A DNA stretch of 64,000 nucleotides, from positions 128,186,564 through 128,250,563 of the forward strand of contig CM059971.1 of the NCBI GenBank assembly GCA_030490835.1. Reading direction: 5' to 3'. How positions within the stretch are numbered: position 1 is the first letter of the stretch; every line of letters begins with the position of its first letter. This DNA is from Annona cherimola. Taxonomy: Eukaryota > Streptophyta > Magnoliopsida > Magnoliales > Annonaceae. A model generated the notes under the pieces. The model was not told the DNA's origin, did no database searches, and saw only the letters and a program-made list of their open reading frames with translations. Positions 35,006 through 46,684 of the stretch are shown one piece after another. A program made the position numbers and the translations under genes.

Positions 35006-35548
35006 ATGGCCGAGAAAGTCGTTCCACAAGCTCTAGTTCAGGAAATTCCAGACAAATCTGAGAAAGACCCAAAGCCAATGCAAGCCCAACGTTCCAAATC
35101 CGTCATTTGGGATTGCAATAGCTCGCTTTACGACTCATTCGAGCTGCAATCCTTCAAACGCCAGCTGGATTCCGCAATCGCTTCGCGATGCTTGTCGATG
35201 CCGCGAGAATCTGAATGCATGGTCCGTCCCGCGTCGTCTACTTCGACAAAAAGAAGCAGCTGGAAGATATCCCGATCTTTTCAGAAACTCGTCCGATCAG
35301 TTCTCTTTCGGCCCAAAGCCTCCTCCACCACCTCGGTAGACCAGCAGCAGCAGCAGCATCCTGATCAATCAGACGGCGGGTTTTACGTGGTGTACCAACG
35401 TCAGTCTGCAGCAGGTGGATTCGTCGGGGACGCCAAAAAAGCTGGGATTTTGCCGGAACCGGAAGATTTCGATGTGGTAGTAAGAAGAACAAGATCGGAG
35501 CGCTTCGCGGATGCAGCGATACCGGTGGTGGGAATAGCTTGCGTCTGA
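35006..35548 (+). CDS. Conserved plant protein of unknown function, 180 residues, intronless
   Basis: Opens with MAEKVVPQALVQEIPDKSEK. The most distinctive part is SVIWDCNSSLYDSFELQSFK, continuing RQLDSAIASRCLSMP (residues 32-65), a block I recognise from small plant-specific proteins with no established function. Residues 80-103 are basic (TKRSSWKISRSFQKLVRSVL), 113-117 are a glutamine run, and the C-terminus is hydrophobic (AIPVVGIACV). There is no signal peptide or membrane helix. The length and single-exon form fit a complete gene: a TATA box, an A-rich leader and a stop at 35546-35548 are all present. Role and location are unknown. Confidence 0.8.
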   Translation: MAEKVVPQALVQEIPDKSEKDPKPMQAQRSKSVIWDCNSSLYDSFELQSFKRQLDSAIASRCLSMPRESECMVRPASSTSTKRSSWKISRSFQKLVRSVLFRPKASSTTSVDQQQQQHPDQSDGGFYVVYQRQSAAGGFVGDAKKAGILPEPEDFDVVVRRTRSERFADAAIPVVGIACV

Positions 35549-38004
35549 TACTGACAGATGTAGAGGGTTGATTTCGATTATCAGGCGCAGGCGTGGGAGT
35601 GGCGATGGATATTCCGTTCGATTGTATTTTATTTTATTTTATTTTTGAAAAAAAAAACATATAACCGTGATATAGCTAGCTAGGCAGCCGATAATCACAT
35701 ACGTAGCTTGTTGTTTGTAGAAACGTGACTGAGTGGTAGTACATATATATATATATATATTATTTGAGAAGCAAGTAGATTATATAGTATATATCTTGGG
35801 GAGTTGGATTAATTGGTGATGGAGGCGGGAATTTTATCTGGTATATATGCAGGCATGCAAAACACTAGCTAGCCATGAGTCAGTCGATTGATGCCAATTT
35901 CCTTTCCTTTTGGAGTCTAGTTAGGGACACGGATCTTTCTTGTCCTTAATTTGCGGGTGGTTTCAGATAGAGGACATCAAATGCATCCCAAGTGCATGAA
36001 ATTAAGTAGAAGCGCCTACTCCTGCCTGACCCCAATTGTGTTTTTCCTCATGTGATTGTGACGATATACATAATATTTTCATACAGAATGGAAAACATGC
36101 ATGCCAGACAAAATTCAATTGGTTTAAACAGTTTTTATCGGAAATACAGTTCACGGGCGCATCTATTGTAGTTGCAAGGAAATTTAAAAAAAGGACTGGC
36201 TCTTGAGAGAGAAATTCGGGAAACAAGGACCAAACCCCAACTCTGCTTCGTTTCATTAATTTTGAGGCATCGCGAAGCAATGAGAAGCATTGATGGGTCG
36301 GTCATGAATTTAAAGGAATATTTAAAGACATGACATCTTATGGTGACCGTGGATTATGATTAATGTATTAATTAATCATATAGCACGTAGAGTGCGTTGT
36401 TGGGATGAATTAAGGCGTCCAACCGCCTCTTCAAAGAATTGGAAATGCATGGGCCCATATCTACGTTCATGTAGGCAGAGGAATAAATGCATGTTTCAGG
36501 ATCTGACTTCTGAATAGCGAGAGATTCATCACGATGCGCCCGTGAATGTGGTGGTGTTTCCGCTCTCATGAAGACGGTTATAAATGCTTCACGTGATTCG
36601 TGATCCTTGTTCTGCAACTTCAGAGAGAGAGAGAGAGAGAGAGATCAAACAACGGAATCAGACAGCAGCATACGCAACGCATGAATCTTCAGTTTCAAGT
36701 TTTCACAACCATTTTCGTTTCATCATTTGCATCTTCTGTTTCCGTAATAATCTGAACTGAAAATCAAAACTTTTTCTCCCATTTTCGGTCCAAGTCATTT
36801 GTTTCTAGGATCTTTTCATACGTTGAATAAAGTTATCTTAGATAGGAAATCATAAATAAACTTACATTATTACATTCACACCATCAAATCCATCAAGTCA
36901 TTAAATCATGCCCACGTTACATAAAAATGTTTACATCTAAGTCAACCCACTTATTATATAAAAATAAAAATATATTAACTAAGCTCAATATGCCACCACC
37001 ATCTTATTGGGCATCAACCACTGAATCATTTGTGAGTCAAAATAAATTGGGTAAGTTTACAAGAACTTAATAAGTAGGATCATGCTATGCAATTAAAACC
37101 ATAAAGAATGCATCTTCTCTCAGTTGTTCATTTCTTTAAGCCTTTAATATATTTTATATATCATTTATCATATCATCTTTTTCTAGAGGTATCCACTTTT
37201 AAGTTTGGGAACTACCGTAAGGATTTAGAATTTTAAATCCCTTAAGATATTCATTTATCCTCAAAACGCAAGCTTTTAAGCCTAATTTTACTAATTTATT
37301 CCTTTTATTGAACTCAGAATGTCTAAATACATAGGAAACGACCATTGGATAAGACAAATCGGACTTTTGGAGCTCAGTTTATATTATTTTAAAACTAGAC
37401 GCACCACGAGGTACCTCGTTTCTTGGGCTCGCCATCGGCATTTTTGCCAAGATGGGCTTCCTGGTGGGCCGTTCTTGGGCTTTGCTATTTGGGCTTTCCT
37501 GGGTTTCAACTCTGGACTCATCAGCCCTGGAATGGGCTAAACTGGGTTCCCCTGTTCCAAGCCCATCGCAACAGTTCTAGGCTCATTAGCCTATGGGCTT
37601 AGATTGGGTCTAGCCTAGTCCCGAAAATCCTATTTCAGCGTTTCAAAATTACAGAATCTCCAGCCACCTTTGATTTCACCGAAATTTCATGACAACATAT
37701 GGTTTTTATAAAACTATTAGGTGAAATTGCAAATGTCCAGAAAACACGAAAATAGGCAGTGATTTTCACTCTTCCCAAACAACAATTTATGTAAGATATA
37801 TATTAATAATATATTAATATTATTTCTATATATATCTCACATAATTACCTTAATATCCTCTTACATGAAAAAAAATTCATCCTATCAATAATTTGACTAA
37901 CATATTTAATTTCAGGTCATCCAAGCGTAATAAAATTACATAATTATGTATCTCAATTTATTTCACTTAGAAATAAATTATAATTGAAGAATGATCATGT
38001 TAGC
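35549..38004. other. 3' flank and intergenic DNA
   Basis: TA array at about 35742-35761, GA array at about 36622-36643. At 37380-37620 there is a cluster of gggctt/aagccc words (for example cttgggctttgctatttggg, agcctatgggcttagattgg), possibly the terminal region of an unrecognised transposon. Reverse frames at 36002-36280 and 36372-36617 show no domain. Confidence 0.45.
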
Positions 38005-38135
38005 TCGGGTTAAGTAAATGCACCGCTTAGCCCATCTTAAAAAATTCATTTATAATATATTTTTTGATTTTTTCTTCATATACTTGTTTATCTAAGTATA
38101 TTTAACATATAAACCAAGTTTTACCATTTTTGGAT
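38005..38135. repeat. F-family fragment
   Basis: Single arm only: gtaaatgcaccgcttagccc, then tatttaacatataaaccaag and ttttaccatttttggatac. Confidence 0.55.
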
Positions 38136-39117
38136 ACACTTGTTTATTTTCGTTCTTCATGGTGAGGGTGGAATCATTGATTAATAGGTGGGGTGCGTAT
38201 TTGTTGTAGTTAAAGAGGTGCGCGGGACTCTTTAGATTTGGTTTAATTCAGGCGGTGGGTCATCTTGGAATTTGGATATCAAGAGATAAGGTTCAACTTA
38301 GAATCTTAATTATCAAGAGAATAGCTCAGCGATTCACATCTTGATGTGCGTGTACGTGATGCAAAGGACGAACCTTAAGAGAAGAGTAGTCTCCCTAATA
38401 GTAATAATAATTAAAAAAAAAAAACAAAGAAAGAAAGAAAGAGGTGGTTTCAGCTTACTCTTTCTTTCAGCTTAATCGGTGGATCTCAATTCTCAAGAGA
38501 GAAGACGTGCTTTCAAATTGGAGCCATATTCATGCATATGACGCAGGGTTTGGAGGTTGGGCGCAACCGCTATACATGTGAATTTTGATAATTTATGATC
38601 GAATAACTGGGGCTGTTTTCAACCTCCTGACAACCGTTCGATCCAGGTGGGTTTAACATCCGCCGTTCGATGAAAATTTTGAAATAGGGCATTGACAGGG
38701 GAATTAATATGGTGGAAGTTTAGCAAAGGGCTCCCTATAATGCAGAGTCGACTTGTCTCTCCTCTCGCATGGTCACTTGCTCTCTCTCCTCTTCATCATT
38801 CACCGAAGAACTTCCTCTTATTCTAGCGTTTTGCCTCGGGTCTTGGGCAGGAACTTATATATAGAAGAAAAGCACCGAAATAGTTGCTAGCCCAGCTTCC
38901 CAATTTCTTTTTATCATCTAATAAGTAAAGACAGAATAAATTGAATAAAGGTTGCAAAATTTTTGGGTTTTTGTTGCCTGGTTATTTTTCCTGAAATTAG
39001 TGTTTAATGTTATGAAAACATGGGTTTGAAATTGATTTCAATCTCCCAGACTTCGAACTAATGACCGCAACTGTGTGATTTATAAAAGAAGATCTCGACC
39101 TGGATGATATAAAGATG

Positions 39118-39605
39118 GAAGTGCTCAAGGGAATTCTCTACATCAAACTTGGTGCTCTGGTGATGCCGGAATCCCTGCACTGGCTCATCATGCCAGCAGG
39201 CTCGCCGATGCCAGACACGTGCTCCTCAAGATTTTCGATAGCAAGGAAGAAATAAAGTTGCGTCTAGCTGAGATCAAGGGGGCAGCACATTCCCGAGGAC
39301 TGGAATGACGACATCATCGCCCCACCGAAGCGCAGCTGAAAGGAGGGTGTGTGGAGGTTGGTGCTAGTCTGGCCATCTCCGTCTATGCGTAGAATCCTCA
39401 TCACTGTACTAGGCATCCATTTCTTCTAGCAAGCTTTCGGGGTTGGCGTGGTGGTGCTCTACGAGCCACAGGTCTTCGAGAAAGCCGACATCCAGACGAA
39501 GAATACTCTTCTGGGCTGGTGGTGGCGATGGGATTCATCAAGGCGCTCTTCATTTTCATTGTGACATTCTTCCTTGACAGGGTGGGAAGAGGAGAGAAAG
39601 GGCGA
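39118..39605 (+). pseudogene. Polyol/monosaccharide transporter (PLT-like) pseudogene fragment
   Basis: Successive frames read KLGALVMPESLHWLIM, then RLADARHVLLKIFDSKEE with KLRLAEIKGAA, HIPEDWNDDIIAPPKRS followed by TGA, then VVVLYEPQVFEKADIQTKN and FFLDRVGRG. This order matches the central loop and following helices of plant polyol transporters of the major facilitator superfamily (the MPESPRWLV and GID-VVLYSPRVF regions). At least two frameshifts and stops break it, and only about 160 codons of a usual 500 or so remain. It abuts no intact exon. Confidence 0.8.
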
Positions 39606-40051
39606 GTGAAGGTGGGGGAGGAGAGAAAGTTACCGTGGGAGACTTCTGACTAGCAGTGCTACAGGGGGTGGGCGTAAATTTTTTGGGTAGTAAATGGCAT
39701 GTTAGTGCATGCAAGCTAAAATATTCATCTGACGGCTGATTTTTTTTTTTTCCCCCTCGCCTGATAGAACGGTGCAAAACAGTGGTCGAAAACAACCAGT
39801 TGGAGAAGATCAATACTCCGTATATAAAGAAATAACTGGAAACTAGATTCGCGGAGAGCACATATGCGAATGGACCACTCTATTGTTGGGTGATCATGCA
39901 ATTAAAATTAAATAATCTGAGATCCTTCCCTGATATATGCAATCCAACCTAGCTAGCTAGAGCAGTCCGTCTTTGATCGAGCACTCAACGTACATAGCAC
40001 AATTAATTCACACAACCAATGCCACTCACGAATTGTTTAAGTTTCACTAAA
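39606..40051. other. Intergenic, no gene recognised
   Basis: A T run at about 39740-39752. No coding region is supported. Confidence 0.4.
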
Positions 40052-40262
40052 GGGTGTGTTTGGTAAGTAATAAAACTTTTGATGGAAAAATTTTTGAAAT
40101 AGAAAAAAATAATATAATATAATAATAAATAAAGAGAATAAAATTTATATATATATATATGTTAGTTGTATGGATAGTTATGTAGAAATAATTGAAAATA
40201 AAGTAGTTGTATCGGAAGATGTGATGAAATGATTTAAAAATATGTAATTGCAGAGTATTTTT
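40052..40262 (-). mobile_element. E-family MITE, truncated copy E8
   Basis: Starts aagggtgtgtttggtaagta. A TA array (40145-40161) sits inside it, and the right terminal repeat is missing. Confidence 0.6.
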
Positions 40263-40264
40263 TT

Positions 40265-42892
40265 TTTTGAAAGATTCCAGTTATATATATATATATATAT
40301 ACATATATACCAACACTAGGATGAGCACAAAAAGTCCATGTTTAATGGATTTACAAGAAAATTTGGTGGCCTACCCCACCATGATACATTGATCTTTCTA
40401 TGTTTAATAACAAAATCTTCTATATCATGTGCACACCAATTCCCATCCCTTAAAACATGTTGCACCTTTGTCATTAAGAACCTAGACATCATTTGTTCAC
40501 TTTGCTAAATTAGGATTCCCACGGATTACAGGATCAGGTTGTCCTCATTTAACATATTAACGATAATAAGGGAGTCGCTCTCCACAATCACTTGAGTGAT
40601 CAACAACTCCTCAACGCAAACTAGTGCTTTTAGAATCCCCAAAGCTTCCATGTTCAAAGAATTTATCAAACCATCATGGAGCCAACCATTTGGCACCGGA
40701 AACAGGCCATTGTCATCCCTCATCACAGCCCCAATAACAACAATATTTCCAATGACATGTCTTGTTCCATCAACATTAATTTTGACGCATGCTGTTGGGG
40801 TTCTAGACCATCTCACCAAAATATTCTAGTAAAGGCTATTAGATCTCTCAATCATTCTGGCATTCCCAATATTCCCAGCACCAATCCAGAATTCCTTGCG
40901 TATTAGTGTTCAAATTTGACACTCTTGCATTGTTACTCTAATACCAAATTCGCTAACAGAAGATCAGAAATCTCCATAGTTTATCATTCTCCCTTTGGCT
41001 AGCAAGTTGGTGGATAATGCATTGGACAACGGATCTTAGTGTCCAAATATTTCAATCAGCCATGAAGGAATTTCTATCAACACAATTTTTTTCACAATAA
41101 GCAAAGAGGTGATTTAGATCCTCTCTTCCCTTCCCGCATAAAAAGCAAATAGGATCAATACAAATTCCTCTGCGAATCAATGCTGTTAAAATCAGGTCGG
41201 ACCGACTAGTTCGACCGGTTAGACCGTCAACCGGCTCCGGGTCGCTACTATCTAGTCAGTGCGAACCGGTTCAACCACCGATCAAACCGATTTCGAAATT
41301 GGCCGGTCAAACCGGTTGAGAGGGGTAGCAATTTTTATTATTTTTTTTTTATATAAAAAAAAAACTCTGTTCCGTCCTAGCCATTTTTTTCCTTTGCCGC
41401 CGTTTGTTGTTTTCCTAATCGTCTCACAGTTGTAAGTTCTTGTATTCCCAGTCGATTTCTTGCTGCCATTTTCGATTTCCCCTTTTTACTTCACGACTTC
41501 ACCTGTCGCCCTCCAATTCTTGCTCACAATCACAGCTTCATAGTCATGGCTTTCCCATTTCTCCTCCCCTATTGTCGTCACCTGAACAGCTATTGCTAGT
41601 CTGGTCACCATTTGCCGTGCTGGACACTGCATGTTTCAGAGGGACACTACCTTTACCATTGCTCTGGTCAGCCGCTACCTGCTGCTTCCCAATTGATCCG
41701 TGCCGCTGCCCTTCATCCCTCTGTCCCTCGCTCTTTCCTCCATCGCCCAGATCTTTCTCTGGCTCCGTCGTGCTCTCTCTGCAATTGCCATGTTCACCCA
41801 CAGAAGAATACTTCAAGGAATCCAGCAGCGTCCCGTTGGAAGACAGACTTGCCCTGCTAAAGCTTCTATTCAGTCGCGCTACTACTGTTACATTGTACTG
41901 TTGAGTAACACATATTCAATTCTTCATTTGCTTTTAGCTTCCAACCCATTATAATTTTTATTGAATTTTCATACCTTCGCAGTTGTTTTGAGCATTTTTA
42001 AGTGGCCAGATGCTATTAGAGGAGTGACCCGAACCACGTATTCCTTATCTCCTCTCTAAAATATTTAATGAAATTAGTTTGATTCCTCTTTCGATGCCCT
42101 TGTGAATCCGTTGGACGTGTGATTTTTTATGCATTTATTATAATGACATAAAAATCGGTTAGGATAATGTAAAGCTATTGCAATGTACCGACTAAAATGG
42201 CATTCTCCAAAATAGAAATTCTACCAACGGTATTGCTGCACTAGAGTTGTGTCTCCAGTAGACACCACTGGCCACATATTTTTGTTAATTTGAGCTATGT
42301 ATTTTTTTGTCATTGCTGAAAACTATTCATTGCTTTAATTTTCAATTGTATACATTAGTTTATTGAAATTATTTAATTCTCCCATTGCTGAAAAATAAAT
42401 GGTAAATGTTATGTTTTGTTCAAGAGATTATACATTCAATGGCTAATTAATATAATCTCCTCATGATATGACCCACGAAAAATTTAAAATTTATATGTTT
42501 GTAGGTTTAAAAAATGTCATTTATTTAGTCTATTGCTTGTGATTAAGTTTTACAATTTATATCATTCATTCAATTTTTTTTAAATTAATTATTTAATTAT
42601 ATAATTGAGAGTACTTATAACGTTTTTGTTTTTGTTTTTCTTTTGCAGGTATCAATTTTCAAAGATTAAAATCATAGCTTAATAACATAGATATAATGTA
42701 CAACATAAAGGTAAGTACTAAATTCTTCAACTTATGAATTCATTATATATTTTACACAAAAATTCTTATACAGCGGTTCAATCCGGTTCTCGAAAACGGT
42801 TGAACTAATTGAACCAAAACCACTCTCTAGACCAGTTTGGTTCTGACAATATTGTTGCGAATCAAATTATCCTTTGTCGGAAAAATTTTAAA
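40265..42892 (-). mobile_element. Second LINE remnant (zf-RVT and RNase H), split by a nested insertion
   Basis: Reverse strand. 42892-42866 plus 41170-41060 together read FPTKDNLIRRGI..DPICFLCG..EDLNHLFAYC, the zinc-knuckle zf-RVT domain. 40819-40526 reads WSRTPTACVKINVDGT..RDDNGLF and NMEALGILKAL..VIVESDSLIIVNML, an RNase H-like domain. The tail near 40450-40330 carries the WWGRP-like end. Stops are present, so it is inactive. The zf-RVT reading resumes exactly across the insertion at 41181-42855. Confidence 0.78.
41181..42855. mobile_element. 1.7-kb DNA transposon-like insertion with 10-bp target duplication
   Basis: TGCGAATCAA occurs at 41171-41180 and again at 42856-42865. Removing the insert restores the LINE reading frame. 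Both ends are rich in accggttcaacc-type words (41195-41330 and 42772-42840). Terminal repeats are weak: aatgctgttaaaa against the complement of the other end, aatattgtcagaa. An 8-10-bp duplication fits hAT or Mutator-type elements. No transposase is evident. A 154-codon frame at 41440-41904 (Ser/Pro/Cys-rich) could be captured host sequence but matches nothing I recognise. Confidence 0.72.
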
Positions 42893-42894
42893 TT

Positions 42895-43110
42895 AAGGGT
42901 GTGCTTAGGAAGTGATAAATTTTTAAATGAAAAGTTTATAAATTTAAAGATAATGATGTGATATGGTAGGGGTAATAATAAGGAATAAATAGAAATCAAT
43001 AAGTTAGTTATATGAATAATTATAAATGGTAGTTATGAAGAGTGAAAAATTTTAAGTTGAAAAATTTTAGTTTGATATTTTTTTCTTATTACTAAATACA
43101 CCCTGAAAAA
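42895..43110 (-). mobile_element. E-family MITE, copy E9
   Basis: Starts aagggtgtgcttaggaagtg and ends actaaatacaccctgaaa. It begins within 3 bp of the end of the recognisable LINE sequence. Confidence 0.64.
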
Positions 43111-43114
43111 TTTT

Positions 43115-43400
43115 AAGATGTGTTTAGGAAGCGATAAAACTTTTTATGTGGATTTTTTAGTGTAATAGTTGTATAGTTGGTAAAAATTGATGTGATATGA
43201 TAGAGGTAATAATTATCAGTAAAGAAAACAAATATAAAATGGATAAGTTAGTTATATATGTATTTGTATGAAAATGATTAAAAAGTATGGTAGTTATTTA
43301 GGTAAATGTAAAGAAATAATTAAAAAATAGGATAGTTGTGAAAATTGAAAGATTTTTAATTAAAAAGTATAAAGGTTTGCCAAACACTCCCCTCATTTAA
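43115..43400 (-). mobile_element. E-family MITE, copy E10
   Basis: Starts aagatgtgtttaggaagcga and ends gccaaacactcccc. It lies immediately after E9 in the same orientation. Confidence 0.64.
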
Positions 43401-43616
43401 AAAGTTTTAGTGATAAACAAATATTCCATCAAGAGAAAACGTGCAACTCCAACTGTGTATATTAACTGATCTATTGGTAACGTTCAAAAATTCAACTAGA
43501 AGACAAGATTCTCCATCCCTCTATTTTGGACAAACATACACCTCTTGGCTAGCTCTCGTACCCCACCTCCAGCTACTAACTGTGAATGGCCTCCATATTC
43601 CATCTATCAAAGGTCT

Positions 43617-43671
43617 GTCATTCATTCTAAATATAATAGATGAAGTACATTATGATTTGATGATCATGTGG
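43617..43671 (-). mobile_element. A/C-type arm fragment
   Basis: cattctaaatataatagatg through gatttgatgatcatgtgg is the inverted left arm of A, stopping at a TA stretch (43672-43680). Confidence 0.6.
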
Positions 43672-43680
43672 ATATATATA

Positions 43681-44013
43681 CAGAAATATTCAGGTGCAGT
43701 ATCGTTGAAATAGGCCTCACATGATCATCAAATCATAATGTATTTAGAATAATGTATTCTATTACCATACCACTTTCCATCCCAATCAGATATGTATATG
43801 GCCCCATCTGAAAATGGTACAAATTCAATGTAATAAAATAGTTTAATGTAAATAACAACTTTAAAGTGGTTTTTTTCAACATGTAAACTATTTGCTATAA
43901 AATTTATATATGAATAAATAATTGTATAAAGTTTCATTGCATTCTAATACGTATGGGCCCACTTTTGATCAAATGTACCGCTGTTCCAGTGCAGTTGTGC
44001 TGCACCGGAACAG
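43681..44013 (+). mobile_element. A element, copy A11
   Basis: Forward A copy, slightly shortened in the left arm. Right hairpin CTGTTCCAGTGCAG / CTGCACCGGAACAG around ttgtg (about 43981-44013), then TA (44014-44027). Confidence 0.8.
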
Positions 44014-44028
44014 ATATATATATATATA

Positions 44029-44397
44029 GGGAAATGATCCAGTGCATGCGACTGCACCGTGCAGTCCATGCACTGTGGGCCCCACCTGATCATTTCCCAT
44101 AAATCCACCCCACCCATTGTATTTAGAATTGTTCACTTTATTACCATACCAATTTTCATCCAAATCCAACATGTGTATAGTCTCTATCTTAAAATGGTGC
44201 AAAATCAACGTAATAAAATAGTTTAATGTAAATATCAAGTTTAAAGTGGTTTTTTCAACATCTAAACCGTCTAAAGTATGATTTATATATGGATAAATGA
44301 GTGTATAAAGTTTCATTACAATCTAATATGTGTGGGGTCCATTTTACAGCGAACTGCACCGTAATTACGGTGCAGTCCGACTGCACACAATCATATC
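44029..44397 (+). mobile_element. B element, copy B4
   Basis: Clean B copy. Left gactgcaccgtgcagtc (44049-44065). The right-end palindrome GCACCGTAATTACGGTGC (about 44358-44375) is flanked by further pairing bases. A TA array of about 55 bp follows. Confidence 0.84.

Positions 44398-44452
<55 letters not shown>
44398..44452. repeat. (TA)n array, longest in the window
   Basis: About 55 bp of uninterrupted TA directly after the B4 end. Confidence 0.9.
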
Positions 44453-44457
<5 letters not shown>

Positions 44458-44877
44458 ACATCACAATTCCAGTTTGATTGATATATATCATATATAATTT
44501 TGGTAATCCAGTTGGATTCGTTCAAGCTGTCTGACTCTTTAAGTCTTAATTAATTAGAAATCTCCAAGCTGGGCTACACGAAATGTTCGAATCCCGTCCA
44601 TTTATTATATGCCGCCAGTTCAAGTCATCCAATTGGATAGAACGGGACGTCAATGAGATGAGACTTTTCATTAAATATTTTTTTTGTCATTTTCAATACA
44701 TAAAAATTTTATTTTTTCTTTGAATATTACTTTTCCATTTTTAATATATATTTTTATTTTTTCGCTGCAATTTACTCATCCAATTTGTTCTATTTTATCC
44801 GATCTACCCATCCTATCTACATCTCACAATGTAATTGATTATTCTAGGTAGCCACAAATAACATAGAAGTGATTTTG
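44453..44877. other. Intergenic spacer
   Basis: A GTTCGAATCCCG word at about 44590 resembles a pol III B box, but no tRNA cloverleaf, tail or target duplication was found. AT-rich otherwise. Confidence 0.4.
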
Positions 44878-45182
44878 TTAGTTTAGGCTATGCAATTAGT
44901 CCACTTTAAAAAATTTATTTATAATACCTTTTTTTGCTTTTTTCGTACAATGTTTATCCAAGTATATTTAACATATAAACTAATTTTATTATATTTGGAT
45001 ATGTGTATATATTTTTTGAACTTTTTAAATATCTATAGGTATTTAAACTATTTCTATTTTTAAAATCTAAAAAAATATATACACATATTTAAAAATAATA
45101 AAATTTAATTTATATATTAAATATACTTAGATAAAAAAGGTACGAAGAAAAAAAAATTATAAATAAAATTTTTAATGTGGGC
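44878..45182. repeat. F-family foldback ending just before the UGT pseudogene
   Basis: Arms pair through ccactttaaaaaatttattt and its complement near 45155-45178, and through tatatttaacatataaacta and the complement near 45105-45130. The right end lies about 45 bp upstream of the pseudogene start codon (45228), displacing any original promoter. Confidence 0.72.
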
Positions 45183-45227
45183 CGGACCAGATTGCTTGCT
45201 CGGTCCAGCGGGGCAGGGGCCGAATCC

Positions 45228-46684
45228 ATGGAAGGGAAGCAGGAAGCTCACATCGCGATTCTAGCGACTCCTGGCACGGGTCACCTCATCCCACAGGTTG
45301 AGCTTGCAAAGCGTCTCCTCATCCTTCATCACTATCTATCTGCTGCGCTCATTGTTGTCTCCATCGATGCCTGCTCCAACTCTGTGCACGCCGTCTTAAA
45401 TGCCCTTCCCAAGGCTATAAATACAATCTTGCTCCCTCCAGTTCTATTCACCGCATTCCCCGAAGGTTCCACAGTCGAAGCCCAATTCAGTCTCGTAATC
45501 CATCACTCCCTCCCTTCACTTGCTCACATTTTCAAGGCCTCCTCACTATTGCTGTCCAAGTCCAGTCCAATCGTAGCACTTGTGTGGATATTTTTTGGAG
45601 GGGGCGCATTTGAGGTGGCTCGACAATTTGGTATCGCGCGATACGTGCTCAATCTTACATCGTTGACGGGGCTAGCTTTTGCCCTCTAGTTTCCCTCGAT
45701 TGCTGAAGACCTCACGTGTGATCCCAAAGACGTAAAAGAACAGCTACAAGTGCCTGGTCGTTGTGTGGGTTTTCATGCCAAGGACATACCGCATCCTCTC
45801 AAAGACCGGATCAAGGACTCATATGCCTTGTGTCTGCAAATGAGCAGGCTTATGAAGGAAGCAGATGGAATTTTGGTGAATAACTTCAGGGAATTAGAGC
45901 CCGTCGCTGCCGCGAGGTTGGAAGTGGATTCCTCTATTCCACCTATCTACGCGGTCGGACCACTTGTGCAAACGACGGCCGGTTCGAGCGGAGAAGGAGA
46001 CGATGACATAGGCAGGAAAAGGATATTGGAAGATTGTTTGCGATGGTTGGATAAGCAGCCGCATGGGGCGCACTTTGGAAGCGGCGGAACACTTTCTTCA
46101 GATCAAATGACTGAATTGGCGTGGGGATTGGAGATGAGTGGTCTTAGATTCTTGTGGATGGTACGCTCGCCAGAAGAGAAAATGGCCAATGCGGCATATC
46201 TGATGACTTGTTCAGGCACTCCTAATGCCACTAGCGAGTACTATAATTTCCTGCCAAAGGAGTTTGTCGCCAGAACCCAGAGAATAGGAATGGTTGTGCC
46301 GTCATGGGTCCCGCAACAGCAAGTACTGAGCCATTGCTCGACCGGGGGTTTCCTGTCTCACTGCGGATGGAACTCGACTCTTGAAAGCATTGTGAACGGC
46401 GTGGCCATGATTGCCTGGCCGCTGTTTGCAGAGCAGAATTTGAATGCAGTGGTGGTCGGTGAGGATCTGAAGGTGGCCATGAGACCCAAGGCGAGCTCTG
46501 ATGGTGCTAGGTTGGTAGGGAGAGGGGAGATCGCCAATGCCATGAAGAATCTGATGGGAAGGTGCTAAAAAAGAGGATGCAGGAGCTCGAAAAAGCTAGT
46601 GCTGTGGCGTTGGAGGAGGATGGCTCCTCACGCAGAGCCATGGGTGAAGTCGCCCACACATGGCGGAAGCTCATGATGTCATAA
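45228..46684 (+). pseudogene. UGT72-like UDP-glycosyltransferase pseudogene
   Basis: Starts at MEGKQEAHIAILATPGTGHL; the catalytic histidine of GHL is kept. Lesions: (1) the FGTDAFD segment of the intact paralogue reads FGGGAFE, so the catalytic Asp is Gly; (2) an in-frame TAG at 45687-45689, with homology continuing in the same frame (FPSIAEDLTCDPK); (3) loss of four residues at about 46069, QPHGAHFGSGG in place of QPRGSVLYVSFGSGG; (4) a frameshift near 46554, after which the tail (MQELEKASA..GSSRRAMGEVAHTW) continues in another frame to TAA at 46682-46684. The 44-residue PSPG box (WVPQQQVLSHC to WPLFAEQ) is intact but has GVAM for the usual GVPM. Intronless like its paralogue. Confidence 0.9.

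Noticed and set aside
40596..40906. Forward frames opposite the LINE RNase H region
   Set aside because: They are antisense shadows of the reverse-strand RNase H-like sequence.
41440..41904. 154-codon frame inside the nested insertion
   Set aside because: Low-complexity Ser/Pro/Cys/Leu composition and no recognisable domain. Reported only as part of the transposon.
44585..44605. Possible tRNA or SINE from a GTTCGAATCCCG word
   Set aside because: No A box at the right distance, no cloverleaf, no poly(A) and no target duplication.
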